A stretch of DNA of 64,000 nt from an uncultured Johnsonella sp. (GTDB lineage: Bacteria > Bacillota > Clostridia > Lachnospirales > Lachnospiraceae), in NCBI GenBank assembly GCA_937927235.1, contig CALBCM010000031.1, positions 42,928-106,927 on the forward strand. The letters are read 5' to 3'. Under the pieces are notes generated by a model, which saw only the letters and a program-made list of their open reading frames with translations, ran no database searches and had not been told where the DNA came from. How positions within the stretch are numbered: the first letter of the stretch is position 1; every line of letters starts with the position of its first letter. A program made the position numbers and the translations under genes. Positions 43,222 to 51,642 of the stretch are shown here, piece by piece.

Positions 43222-45000
43222 TTAATTGCTTTGGTCCAGAGGAGGTACGGTATCATCTGCAGGCTGAGTCGCTGAGGATTGACGGGCAGCTGAAGAGGAC
43301 TTCGTTCCGGAAGCTTCCCTGCTGCTTTTTGAAGCATTTGACTCGCCTGAAGAGCTGGACCTTGCACCTGAAGACCTGGCTGTAGTTTCTCCAGCTCTGG
43401 TACTTGCCCTGCTTCCATCCGGGAATCCCTCAACTGTTTCACCGGTTTCCGAGCTTGCACTTGTTCTGGAGGATTTAGAGCTCTTTTTGGCACTGGATGA
43501 AGAACCTGAGGCTCCGCCTGATCCTGAAGGCTCAGGAGCAGACCTTGCTGCTGCAGTCGCTTCAGTATTTCTTTTAATAATAGGTCCCTTGCCCTTATAA
43601 GTGCTGTTATGGAAAAACTCACTTGAGATAATTTCATTTCCTCTTTTTACTATACGCTTGGTTTCCCAGCGGCTTCCTTTTGAAGCTGGCTGAATTTCCT
43701 TAGAGGTTCCCATTGGCAGACTGTCATCCTCCTCATACTGAGGTACTGAGGAATCATTTTCGGAAATCTTTTTAGATTCCATGCTGACCTTAACCCCTTC
43801 TTCAAGTATAGGAACGCCTACTATAGAAGCTGAAAGCTTCTGGTCCACAAATTTTGCCCTTATTGCAATAGCAGTATTTGAAGTATTAGTAAATTTCATA
43901 TCGGGACCGGCATAGCCGTCATAGCTTACCATAGCATCCTCACCCGGGGTGCAATAGGTGGGCTCAAAAGTATGAGCATGGCGCTCTGTAGGCTCAAGTC
44001 CTGCAAATACTACTGCATTGTATAGGGTTGAAGATACCTGACACACTCCGCCGCCGGGCTCTTCAATTAAGACCCCGTCAAGATAGGCACCCGCAGGCTT
44101 GTATCCCCTGTCAGCCGTCCGGTTTCCTGTAGCGCTGTTAAATGAAAACTCTGCTCCGGGCTGTATAATCAGACCGTCAAGTGCCTGACAGGCAAGACTT
44201 ATATTAGTATTTCTGTCTTTATTTGCGGTGGCAGTGGTGGTAAAGGTGCCGATAACCTTATACATAGCCTTTGCTTGCTCTTTGGTAATTTCAGGTACTA
44301 CTACCTCAGAATTTGCTGTAATTACTGTTTTAAAATTCTTTGCTTCCAAAGCTGCCTTAATATCCTGAGTCAGCTTTTCCTCATTTATCTTAATGCCGTT
44401 TTGTTCAGCATCATATAAAAACTCACCGGTTTCCTTATCAAATCCTGCTATAGAGCCGTTTTTTGCTTTTACATTCCATTTCTGTGCTATAGCAGCCACC
44501 TCTGCTGCTATCTCACTGTCAAGTCCTGTAAATTCAAGATTATAGTTTTCCTGCTGTGCCCCTGAATACACCTCATTAAGCAGTTTATCAACAGTAGGCT
44601 CGACAAGATTTTTAACTGCATATTCGTCATCAGTTGCAGCGGTACCGCTGAGCTTTACCTTCATATCCCAAGGGTAGGACTTGAGTATCGCTGCTTTTGC
44701 CTGCTCTCTCGACATGCCTGAAATCAAAATACTATTATCAACAAATACCTGTCTTTGAAGTATATTTTCTGTAGCTGAAGAAGCACTTGCCACGCCCTTT
44801 TTGGAATTTTTGCCGATTCCTGCAATCACCGCTCTAATTCCCACTACAATACATATTATCAGTACAATCAAGCCTCCTCCAAAGATTGCCAGCTTTCTAT
44901 AATCCCACTCTGCCTGATTATTGTTTTTTTTCTTTGGTCGGTTCTTTGATTTATTACCCGAACCTGTAAGTCTGTACCTAGTATTTCTTTTAATAGCCAT
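43222..45000 (-). CDS. VanW-family membrane-anchored wall protein
   Basis: About 592 residues. A basic cytoplasmic start (KRNTRYRLTG, KNRPKKKN) precedes one membrane segment (about 36-56, LAIFGGGLIVLIICIVVG). Residues about 80-240 match the peptidoglycan-binding-like repeats of VanW proteins, and the VanW core follows: NTNISLACQALDGLIIQPG, YLDGVLIEEPGGGVCQVSS, TLYNAVVFAGLEPTERHAH. A G5-like part follows (TKRIVKRGNEIISSEFFHN). The last about 95 residues are Ser/Ala/Gly-rich and disordered. The frame opens at TTG 45045, but ATG 45000 with AGAGG upstream begins MAIKRNTRYR. Role: envelope, substrate unknown. Confidence 0.86.
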   Translation of the reverse strand: MAIKRNTRYRLTGSGNKSKNRPKKKNNNQAEWDYRKLAIFGGGLIVLIICIVVGIRAVIAGIGKNSKKGVASASSATENILQRQVFVDNSILISGMSREQAKAAILKSYPWDMKVKLSGTAATDDEYAVKNLVEPTVDKLLNEVYSGAQQENYNLEFTGLDSEIAAEVAAIAQKWNVKAKNGSIAGFDKETGEFLYDAEQNGIKINEEKLTQDIKAALEAKNFKTVITANSEVVVPEITKEQAKAMYKVIGTFTTTATANKDRNTNISLACQALDGLIIQPGAEFSFNSATGNRTADRGYKPAGAYLDGVLIEEPGGGVCQVSSTLYNAVVFAGLEPTERHAHTFEPTYCTPGEDAMVSYDGYAGPDMKFTNTSNTAIAIRAKFVDQKLSASIVGVPILEEGVKVSMESKKISENDSSVPQYEEDDSLPMGTSKEIQPASKGSRWETKRIVKRGNEIISSEFFHNSTYKGKGPIIKRNTEATAAARSAPEPSGSGGASGSSSSAKKSSKSSRTSASSETGETVEGFPDGSRASTRAGETTARSSGARSSSSGESNASKSSREASGTKSSSAARQSSATQPADDTVPPLDQSN

Positions 45001-45334
45001 TTTTCTCAACCTCTTAAACCGCTTTATTGTATATAAGGCAGACAAAATATAAGCTCTGCCTCAAAACTATATACTGTGATATAGCAAATTAATTACAAGA
45101 GGCAGCTTTGCATCCTGATTTTATTTTTGAATTTCTTAATGCATAAGTTACCGTTTCTAAGTATAACATAATTTATCTCTACTTGCCAATGTATCTTTAA
45201 TGTTTTTTTGCTCAAATTATATTTTGACCTTTATTCCAAGGCTATACAGGAAGGTAGTGAAGCTAACTGCAAATGTCCGCTTTACATAATCATTAAAGCT
45301 GTGTTATCCTAACTGAAAAAAGGAAATGAAGCTT
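45001..45334. other. Divergent intergenic region, VanW gene and PHP gene
   Basis: This 334-base region lies between the VanW start (minus) and the PHP start (plus). It holds the palindrome at 45036-45061 in the VanW leader. The string AATGTCCGCTTTAC near 45273-45286 recurs almost unchanged near 6076-6090, before the 3D-domain gene. I could not place promoters with confidence, and no small gene was seen. Confidence 0.35.
45036..45061. repeat. Short palindrome, AGGCAGA family
   Basis: AGGCAGA (45036-45042) pairs with TCTGCCT (45055-45061), loop of 12 AT-rich bases starting CAAAATAT. The element is nearly the same as 26929-26959 and sits in the leader of the VanW gene. Confidence 0.6.
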
Positions 45335-46207
45335 ATGATACCTAAATATATAGATTTACATGCTCATACCAATGCCTCTGACGGAACCTTGACCCCAACA
45401 GAGCTTATACAGCTTGCCAAAGCTTCAGAGCTTGCAGCTGTTGCAATCACCGACCATGACACTATGGATGGTATAGAAGAAGCTTACCAAGCCTCACGTG
45501 ACATTAAACTGAAGTTTATCCCGGGAGTTGAAATGGGAGCAGTCTATAAAGAAAAAGAAATTCACCTGCTGGGCTATCTTTTAAGTCCGCCTGGTGCCCC
45601 CTGTATCCTGCCCTCAGCCAGTATATACCAGGCCTTAAATAAATTTGCGAGAGAAAGAGAAAGCAGAAATGATGAAATACTCAGGCGGTTGCATGCGGAC
45701 AACATAGTTCTCAATAAAGAGGACTTATATTTCAGCAATCCCAAAGCTCAGATTACAAGAGCCCATTTTGCCAGACTGATGGTAGAAAAGGGTTATGTCA
45801 AAAATATAAAGACTGCTTTTTCAAATTATCTTGTTTACAATGGAAAATATGTGCCTCCTAAGACTACAGAGGTAAGTAAAATAATGGATTTTTTTAATAC
45901 GAATTTCTTTTTTTCTTCACTTGCCCATCCGCTTCAGTACGGTTTTTCCAATTCCGAGCTGGAAGAGCTGCTATTATATCTCAAAAAATCGGGACTTTGC
46001 GGCATAGAAGTACATCATTCGACACATACGGTAGCGGATATGATGAAAGTCAAAAAATACTCTTTAAAATACAGTCTCTGCCCTACCGGCGGTTCTGATT
46101 TTCACGGTGAAAATAAGCCCGGAGTAATGCTCGGAAAGGGCTGCGGAGGACTTAAAATTCCGGCAGCACTTTTAAAAGATATGGAAAAAAGCTTTTATAA
46201 GGACTGA
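45335..46207 (+). CDS. PHP-domain phosphoesterase
   Basis: About 290 residues of the PHP (polymerase and histidinol phosphatase) fold, with metal-binding motifs DLHAHTNASDG (residues about 6-16), AITDHDTMDGI, FIPGVEM and GSDFHG near the C-terminus. It resembles the YciV/RNase AM and 3',5'-nucleotide phosphatase group that cuts 5'-monophosphates or short RNA; the substrate is not proven. The ATG at 45335 gives MIPKYIDLHAH; a further ATG at 45326 is closer to AAAGGA. It faces leuS, with which it shares a terminator. Confidence 0.85.
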   Translation: MIPKYIDLHAHTNASDGTLTPTELIQLAKASELAAVAITDHDTMDGIEEAYQASRDIKLKFIPGVEMGAVYKEKEIHLLGYLLSPPGAPCILPSASIYQALNKFARERESRNDEILRRLHADNIVLNKEDLYFSNPKAQITRAHFARLMVEKGYVKNIKTAFSNYLVYNGKYVPPKTTEVSKIMDFFNTNFFFSSLAHPLQYGFSNSELEELLLYLKKSGLCGIEVHHSTHTVADMMKVKKYSLKYSLCPTGGSDFHGENKPGVMLGKGCGGLKIPAALLKDMEKSFYKD

Positions 46208-46215
46208 AGCTACAT

Positions 46216-46260
46216 AAAAAATCTATACAGGCAGAAATTAATCTGTCTGTATAGATTTTT
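46216..46260. terminator. Bidirectional terminator between PHP gene and leuS
   Basis: Nineteen-base arms AAAAATCTATACAG-CAGA and its mirror pair with one G-U, and the arm ends supply T-runs on both strands. It stands between two convergent genes. Confidence 0.88.
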
Positions 46261-46269
46261 TATTATAAG

Positions 46270-48690
46270 CTATTTTATCACAATATTAACGATTTTTTTA
46301 GGCACATAGATTTCTTTTACTATATCTCCCTCAAGCTTTCCTGCACTCTTAAGCGCTTCCTTGGCTTGTGAGATAATTTCAGCTTTTTCAGCCTCAGCTG
46401 AAGCCTTTATTAAAAGCTTAGTCTTTCCATTTATCTGAACGGGAATCTCAATTACCTCTTCCTTCATTTTGCTCTCGTCACAGACAGGCCAGCTCTGCTT
46501 AAATACCGATTCAGTACCGCCAAGCAGGCTCCAGATTTCCTCCCCTATATGAGGAGCGAAGGGAGCAAGAAGAATTGCAAAGGTTTTTAAGGTTTCCTTA
46601 TCAATACCGCCCTCTTTTTTAGCAATCTCAATAAGCTTATTATTATACTCCATAAAGCCGGCAATTACCGTATTTAAGCCAAAAGCCTGGAATCTGTGAT
46701 CAATATCAAAGATAAGCCTGTTCCTAAGCCTTATCATCTCGTCGGTAGGCTTTACCTCTTTATTCAAAGAATCCGAAACAAGATTCCAAAACTTATTTAA
46801 AAATCTTGAAACTCCCTCTATTCCCCTGTCGTCCCATTCAGCATCAAGGTCGGGGGGACCTACAAAAAGCTCATACATACGCAGGGCATCACAGCCGTAA
46901 TCCCTTACAAGCTCATCGGGAGATATCACATTTCCCTTTGACTTGCTCATCTTTACTCCGTTTTTCCCGGTAATCATGCCTTGATTAAAAAGCTTTTTAA
47001 AAGGCTCGTCAATGTCAACAGCACCTATATCATAAAGAAATTTAGTATAAAATCTCGCATAAAGCAAATGCAGCACTGCATGCTCAACTCCGCCTATATA
47101 CATATCTACCGGGAGGTACTTTTTAGCCTTTTCCTTTGATACCAGCTCTGTATTATTATGATTGTCAACATAGCGCAGGAAATACCAGCTTGAGCCCGCC
47201 CACTGAGGCATGGTATTGGTTTCACGCTTGGCAGCGGTGCCGCAGACCGGACATTTTGTATTGACCCATTCGGGGATGTCGGCAAGAGGAGATTCTCCGG
47301 TACCTGTAGGCTGATATTTTTCAACTTCGGGAAGCAAAAGCGGAAGCTCCTCCTCTGGCACGGGAACATTGCCGCATTTCGGACAATGGATTATAGGAAT
47401 AGGCTCTCCCCAGTACCTCTGACGTGAAAATACCCAGTCACGAATTTTATAATTAACAGTCTTTTTTCCATAGCCGCGCTCTTCCATTATATGAGGGGCT
47501 TTTTCTTTAACCTCAGCAGCTTTCATGCCATTCCAGTCGCCTGAATTAATCATAACCCCGCCCATATCGGTATAAGCTTCTGTCAGCTTTTCACTTTCTT
47601 TGCCATCAGGTGAGATAACCTGAAGTATATCAATACCAAATTTTACAGCAAACTCGAAGTCTCTTTCATCATGTGCAGGAACACACATTATCGCTCCTGT
47701 TCCATAATCAACAAGCACGTAGTCTGAAAGCCAGATAGGAACAGGTTTATTATTTATAGGATTTATGGCATAGCTTCCGGTAAACACTCCCGTTTTTTCT
47801 TTTGACTGCATTCTGTCAACATTTGATTTCATAGAAGCTTCAAATATATACTTATCAACCGCTTCTTTATTTTTTGCCGTAGCAAGCTTGGCAGCAAGCT
47901 CATGCTCCGGTGAAAGTACCATAAAGGTAGCACCGTAAAGGGTATCGGGTCTTGTAGTATATACCTTTATGACATCGGTGCCTGCATCCACCTTGAAATC
48001 AATTTCAGCACCGTAGGATTTTCCTATCCATTCGCTTTGCATCTTTTTAACTTTTTCAGGCCAGTCAAGCTTATCAAGGTCGTTTAATAATCTGTCGGCA
48101 TAAGCTGTGATTTTAAGCATCCACTGACGGAGATTTTTCTTTTCCACTTTGGTTCCGCAGCGTTCGCACTCTCCTCCTATAACCTCCTCGTTGGCAAGTC
48201 CGGTCTTACATGAGGGGCACCAGTTTATAGGAAATTCTTTTTCATAAGCCAGTCCCTCTTTAAACATTTTCACAAATATCCACTGAGTCCATTTATAATA
48301 ATTTGGGTCTGTAGTATCTACTTCCATATCCCAGTCATAAATTGCCGCTATTTCTTCTATTTGCTTTTTTATATTTACAATATTTTCTGCGGTCGATTTT
48401 GCAGGGTGAACTCCCATCTTTATGGCATAGTTTTCTGCTGGAAGTCCGAAAGCATCCCAGCCCATAGGGTGTATTACATAATGTCCCTTAAGAAGCTGAT
48501 ACCTGCTCCACACATCAGAGATTACATAGCCTCTCCAATGACCTACATGAAGACCTGAGCCCGAAGGATACGGAAACATATCAAGACAATAATATTTTTC
48601 CCTCTTTCCGTCATTAACATTAATGGGTTCTTCTTTCCAGATCTTTCTCCATTTCTTCTCAACAGCACTGTGATTATATTGTGCAGCCAT
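46270..48690 (-). CDS. leuS: Leucyl-tRNA synthetase
   Basis: About 806 residues, a class I synthetase that charges tRNA-Leu. HIGH-type motif PYPSGSGLHVGHWRG, zinc-like cysteines CPSCKTGLANEEV with CERCG, editing domain with TTRPDTLYGATFMV, KMSKS loop GVKMSKSKGNV and a C-terminal anticodon domain. ATG 48690 has GGGAGG 7 bases upstream; the frame opens at 48705. It has its own promoter (48768-48797) and a leader hairpin (48714-48754). No T-box was found. Confidence 0.96.
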   Translation of the reverse strand: MAAQYNHSAVEKKWRKIWKEEPINVNDGKREKYYCLDMFPYPSGSGLHVGHWRGYVISDVWSRYQLLKGHYVIHPMGWDAFGLPAENYAIKMGVHPAKSTAENIVNIKKQIEEIAAIYDWDMEVDTTDPNYYKWTQWIFVKMFKEGLAYEKEFPINWCPSCKTGLANEEVIGGECERCGTKVEKKNLRQWMLKITAYADRLLNDLDKLDWPEKVKKMQSEWIGKSYGAEIDFKVDAGTDVIKVYTTRPDTLYGATFMVLSPEHELAAKLATAKNKEAVDKYIFEASMKSNVDRMQSKEKTGVFTGSYAINPINNKPVPIWLSDYVLVDYGTGAIMCVPAHDERDFEFAVKFGIDILQVISPDGKESEKLTEAYTDMGGVMINSGDWNGMKAAEVKEKAPHIMEERGYGKKTVNYKIRDWVFSRQRYWGEPIPIIHCPKCGNVPVPEEELPLLLPEVEKYQPTGTGESPLADIPEWVNTKCPVCGTAAKRETNTMPQWAGSSWYFLRYVDNHNNTELVSKEKAKKYLPVDMYIGGVEHAVLHLLYARFYTKFLYDIGAVDIDEPFKKLFNQGMITGKNGVKMSKSKGNVISPDELVRDYGCDALRMYELFVGPPDLDAEWDDRGIEGVSRFLNKFWNLVSDSLNKEVKPTDEMIRLRNRLIFDIDHRFQAFGLNTVIAGFMEYNNKLIEIAKKEGGIDKETLKTFAILLAPFAPHIGEEIWSLLGGTESVFKQSWPVCDESKMKEEVIEIPVQINGKTKLLIKASAEAEKAEIISQAKEALKSAGKLEGDIVKEIYVPKKIVNIVIK

Positions 48691-48713
48691 ATTAGTTCCT
48701 CCCATATTTATTT

Positions 48714-48754
48714 TTTACTGCCCGGTATTCACTGAGGGAATACCGGGCAGTAAA
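48714..48754 (-). promoter_or_regulatory. Strong hairpin in the leuS leader
   Basis: Seventeen perfect base pairs (48714-48730 with 48738-48754) and a 7-base loop. On the minus strand AAAAAT follows, not T, so it is not a normal terminator for recD2. It would form near the 5' end of the leuS mRNA and ends about 23 bases before the start codon. Confidence 0.72.
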
Positions 48755-48767
48755 TTTGTTTCGCTAG

Positions 48768-48797
48768 AATATAGCACAAATAAAGCATAGCTGTCAA
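48768..48797 (-). promoter_or_regulatory. Predicted leuS promoter
   Basis: On the minus strand TTGACA (48792-48797), an 18-base spacer ending TGTGC, and TATATT (48768-48773). The start point would be about 48761. Confidence 0.65.
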
Positions 48798-48847
48798 TAA
48801 GCAAAATCCTTTATCAGACCTTTGTGAGTAAATAATACAAAGGAGTC

Positions 48848-51031
48848 TTACATTTTTTCAAGTCTTTCTTTAAGTAATGTATTTCTATTAACTACAGTCA
48901 GATTATTGACTGCATAAAGCAAGGCTTTTTTAGTACCTATAAGTATAAGTATTTTTTTAGCTCTCGTAATTCCTGTATAAATAAGATTTCTCTGCAGCAT
49001 AATATAATTTTGCATTAATACCGGAATAATGACTATAGGATATTCACTCCCCTGTGATTTATGTATTGTGGCGGCATAAGACAGCACCAATTCATCCAGC
49101 TCGGAAATATCATAGCTGACCTGCCTGCCGTCAAAGCTTACACTCAGGCTTTTACCTTCAAAATCAATATTTTCAACAGTGCCTATATCTCCGTTATACA
49201 CCTCCTTGTCATAATTATTCCTTATCTGCATAACCTTGTCCTGTTTTTTATAGATATTTCCCCCTCTTTTAAGCCCGATGTTTCCGGGATTTAAAGCTTC
49301 CTGCAATGCCTGATTAAGATTTTGGGTCCCTATGCCGCCTCTTTGCATCGGAGCAAGCACCTGTATCTCGTTCGGTTTAACCTGATAATAATTCGGAAGC
49401 TTTGTTTTTACCAAGTCAACTATATTATTAAGTACAGCCTCAATATCCTCTTTTTCTATAAAGAAGAAATCACTGTTTTTCCCATTGGAAATATCAGGGC
49501 ACCTCCCCTCATTTACCCTGTGTGCATTCAGAATAATGCGGCTGTTTTCCGCCTGTCTGAATATTTTTTTAAGCCTTATCACCGGAAATCTGCCTGAATT
49601 TATCATATCTGAAAACACATTGCCTGCACCTACGCTGGGCAGCTGGTCGGTATCTCCGATAAAGATTAGATTCATATTTTGAGGCACCGCTTTAAGCAGG
49701 TTATACATCAGCATAAGATCTATCATGGAGCATTCATCAACTATTAAAACATCGCCTGCAAGAGGATTTTCTTCATTCTTATTATAACCCTCCGGAGGCT
49801 TTACCTCTAAAAGCCTGTGTATAGTCTTTGCCTGTATGCCCGTAGCTTCTGAAAGCCTTTTTGCCGCTCTGCCAGTAGGTGCGGCAAGCAGTATCCTCGC
49901 TCCTACAGATTTAAAGGCGGTGATAATGCCTAAGGTGGTAGTGGTTTTTCCCGTACCGGGTCCTCCCGTAAGAACTAGTATTTTATTGGTCAGTGCAAGA
50001 TATATCGCCCGAATCTGCGTTTCATCATAATCAATTCCGGTTTGGCTTTTAATCAGAGCTTCCAGCTTTTTATATTGGAGTTTATTTTTATCTCCTCCTA
50101 AAATTTTATTAATATTGCCTTTAAAGCTGCTCTCATTTTCATAAATTGATTTTAAGCGCCTTACACAGCCTATTTCCGAAAAATAAAAAGGAGGCAGGTA
50201 GATCGCTTTTTCAGCTTCATCGCTTAAATTTTCAATTATCACATCCTTTGTGCGTATCATTTCGTCCAGTGTCATTGAAAGCAAAGCTTCATCAACCTCC
50301 AACAGCCTTACTCCTGTGTTAAGCAGCATATCTCTATAGGCATAGCAATGACCTTCTTCTGAAAGCTTATTCAGCGTATATATAAGTCCGCTGCGAAGCC
50401 TTACATATTTTTCATGTTCAAATCCCATTTTTGAAGCAATAATGTCTGCCGTTCTAAAACCTATCCCCCTTATATCATCGGCAAGCCGGTAAGGATTTTT
50501 ACACACTATTTCAATACTCTCATCTCCGTACTGGTTATAAATTTTAGTGGCATGCCCGGTGCTGACATCATGGTTTCTTAAAAACAGCATTATATTTTTA
50601 ATTTCTTTTTGCTCTGTCCAGCTTTTTTTAATCTGCTCGACACGCAGCCTTCCTATGCCCTCAACCTTTAAAAGCTCATCGGACCTTTCTTCTATTATAT
50701 TAAGAGTATCCTTTCCGAAATGAGCCACTATTTTCCTGGCAAATTTGGGTCCTATGCCTTTGACCAGTCCGCTGCCAAGATATTTTTCAATGCCGAATAC
50801 AGTAGCCGGAAGCATTTCTTCATAGCTTTCAATAGAAAACTGCCTGCCATATTTTGAATCTATACGCCAATTTCCTCCAAGATTAAGCACACTTCCCACA
50901 TGTATTTCATGCATCACACCTACTGCCACTATAAGCTCTTTATATCCCTTTGCACGGCACTTTATGACAATGTATCCGTTTTCCTCATTGTGATATGTAA
51001 TTCTCTCAACCACACATCTGAGATACTCCAA
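48848..51031 (-). CDS. recD2: RecD2-type ATP-dependent DNA helicase
   Basis: About 727 residues of the RecD2 group of superfamily 1B 5'-3' helicases, used in DNA repair without RecBC. N-terminal OB-like and helix-hairpin-helix regions (LVKGIGPKFARKIVAHFGKD, VEGIGRLRVEQIKKSW, DIRGIGFRTADIIA), Walker A LTGGPGTGKTTTTLGI (about residue 345), Walker B VDECSMIDL and C-terminal YAATIHKSQGSEYPIVIIP. The frame opens at ATG 51070, but TTG 51031 has AAAGGAGGG 9 bases upstream and gives (M)EYLRCVVERITY, the family start. The 5' region 51071-51125 has two small GC-rich hairpins. Confidence 0.92.
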   Translation of the reverse strand: MEYLRCVVERITYHNEENGYIVIKCRAKGYKELIVAVGVMHEIHVGSVLNLGGNWRIDSKYGRQFSIESYEEMLPATVFGIEKYLGSGLVKGIGPKFARKIVAHFGKDTLNIIEERSDELLKVEGIGRLRVEQIKKSWTEQKEIKNIMLFLRNHDVSTGHATKIYNQYGDESIEIVCKNPYRLADDIRGIGFRTADIIASKMGFEHEKYVRLRSGLIYTLNKLSEEGHCYAYRDMLLNTGVRLLEVDEALLSMTLDEMIRTKDVIIENLSDEAEKAIYLPPFYFSEIGCVRRLKSIYENESSFKGNINKILGGDKNKLQYKKLEALIKSQTGIDYDETQIRAIYLALTNKILVLTGGPGTGKTTTTLGIITAFKSVGARILLAAPTGRAAKRLSEATGIQAKTIHRLLEVKPPEGYNKNEENPLAGDVLIVDECSMIDLMLMYNLLKAVPQNMNLIFIGDTDQLPSVGAGNVFSDMINSGRFPVIRLKKIFRQAENSRIILNAHRVNEGRCPDISNGKNSDFFFIEKEDIEAVLNNIVDLVKTKLPNYYQVKPNEIQVLAPMQRGGIGTQNLNQALQEALNPGNIGLKRGGNIYKKQDKVMQIRNNYDKEVYNGDIGTVENIDFEGKSLSVSFDGRQVSYDISELDELVLSYAATIHKSQGSEYPIVIIPVLMQNYIMLQRNLIYTGITRAKKILILIGTKKALLYAVNNLTVVNRNTLLKERLEKM

Positions 51032-51186
51032 ATTTTCTCTCCCTCCTTTATTTTTTCTTACGCCCTGCATTCCTTTACCGCAGCCTCCGGCGATTCTGCG
51101 GCAAGGCTATGCCTTTGCCAAGCTTAAATTTTATTACATTCTGCCAAAATTATAATACAAATCTTATATTATGCCAATGATGAAAG

Positions 51187-51294
51187 CTATCTTTTATAAT
51201 CACATTTTTTGCACTGTATCATAGTATTTTCATTGTCCTTAATCCCGTATTCCAGAGTGCACCTTATATCCTTTTCCAGTTTTCTTCGATACAT
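51187..51294 (-). CDS. 35-residue ORF, possible HxlR-regulator remnant
   Basis: An ATG at 51292-51294 follows GGCGGGAG and opens a 35-codon frame, MYRRKLEKDIRCTLEYG..., ending CKKCDYKR. LEKDIRC.LEYG resembles the first turn of HxlR-type winged-helix regulators, which normally go on GGKW and about 90 more residues. The frame departs after LEYGI and ends with CKKC. It could be a gene fragment or a small zinc-binding protein. The HxlR likeness is from memory. Confidence 0.4.
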   Translation of the reverse strand: MYRRKLEKDIRCTLEYGIKDNENTMIQCKKCDYKR

Positions 51295-51533
51295 AAATCT
51301 CCCGCCTTTCATAATTTTTGCATCTTAAAATCATTATAAATTTAGACTAAAATTTCAACAAGTTACTATGAAAATTAATAGCAGCTTTTAAATTAATTAA
51401 TATCTTATTTAAAAATGATGTATTTACCGGCTTAAAGCCTCTTTGGAGTGCAGACCCTGAAGTCAGAATTTACTCAGTAGCATAAAAGCTGATTTAGACT
51501 GCCGGCATCGCTTTGCCTAAAAATATATCTAGC

Positions 51534-51597
51534 AAAAAAGGGAGGTCGCAAAATAGATGAGTAATCATCTATAGAGCAACACTCCCTCTATTTTTAT
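51534..51597. terminator. Nested-hairpin terminator after gdpD
   Basis: Outer stem AGGGAG/CTCCCT (51539-51544, 51582-51587), inner stem ATAGATGA/TCATCTAT around GTAA, TTTTTT on the minus strand and ATTTTT on the plus strand. The inner loop again carries GAGTAATC and the right side has GAGCA, as at 34120-34174. Confidence 0.8.
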
Positions 51598-51642
51598 ACA
51601 AATTTTCTTGACTTAAAGAACTTACCTTGCCGATGGGGCAAA

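Larger units (their letters stand above)
51071..51642. other. Intergenic region between gdpD end and recD2 start
   Basis: This 572-base gap holds two small GC-rich hairpins just before recD2 (51080-51120), the 35-codon ORF at 51187-51294 and the gdpD terminator at 51534-51597. The stretch 51300-51530 shows only short broken frames and may be decayed coding DNA. Confidence 0.4.

Noticed and set aside
43197..43637. Open reading frame of 146 codons on the minus strand
   Set aside because: It is an alternative frame of the Ser/Ala-rich VanW C-terminal region, with a Gln/Leu-rich translation caused by the repeats, and lacks a ribosome binding site.
48714..48754. T-box riboswitch for leuS
   Set aside because: No T-box consensus or specifier-loop structure was found; only one plain hairpin fits between promoter and start.
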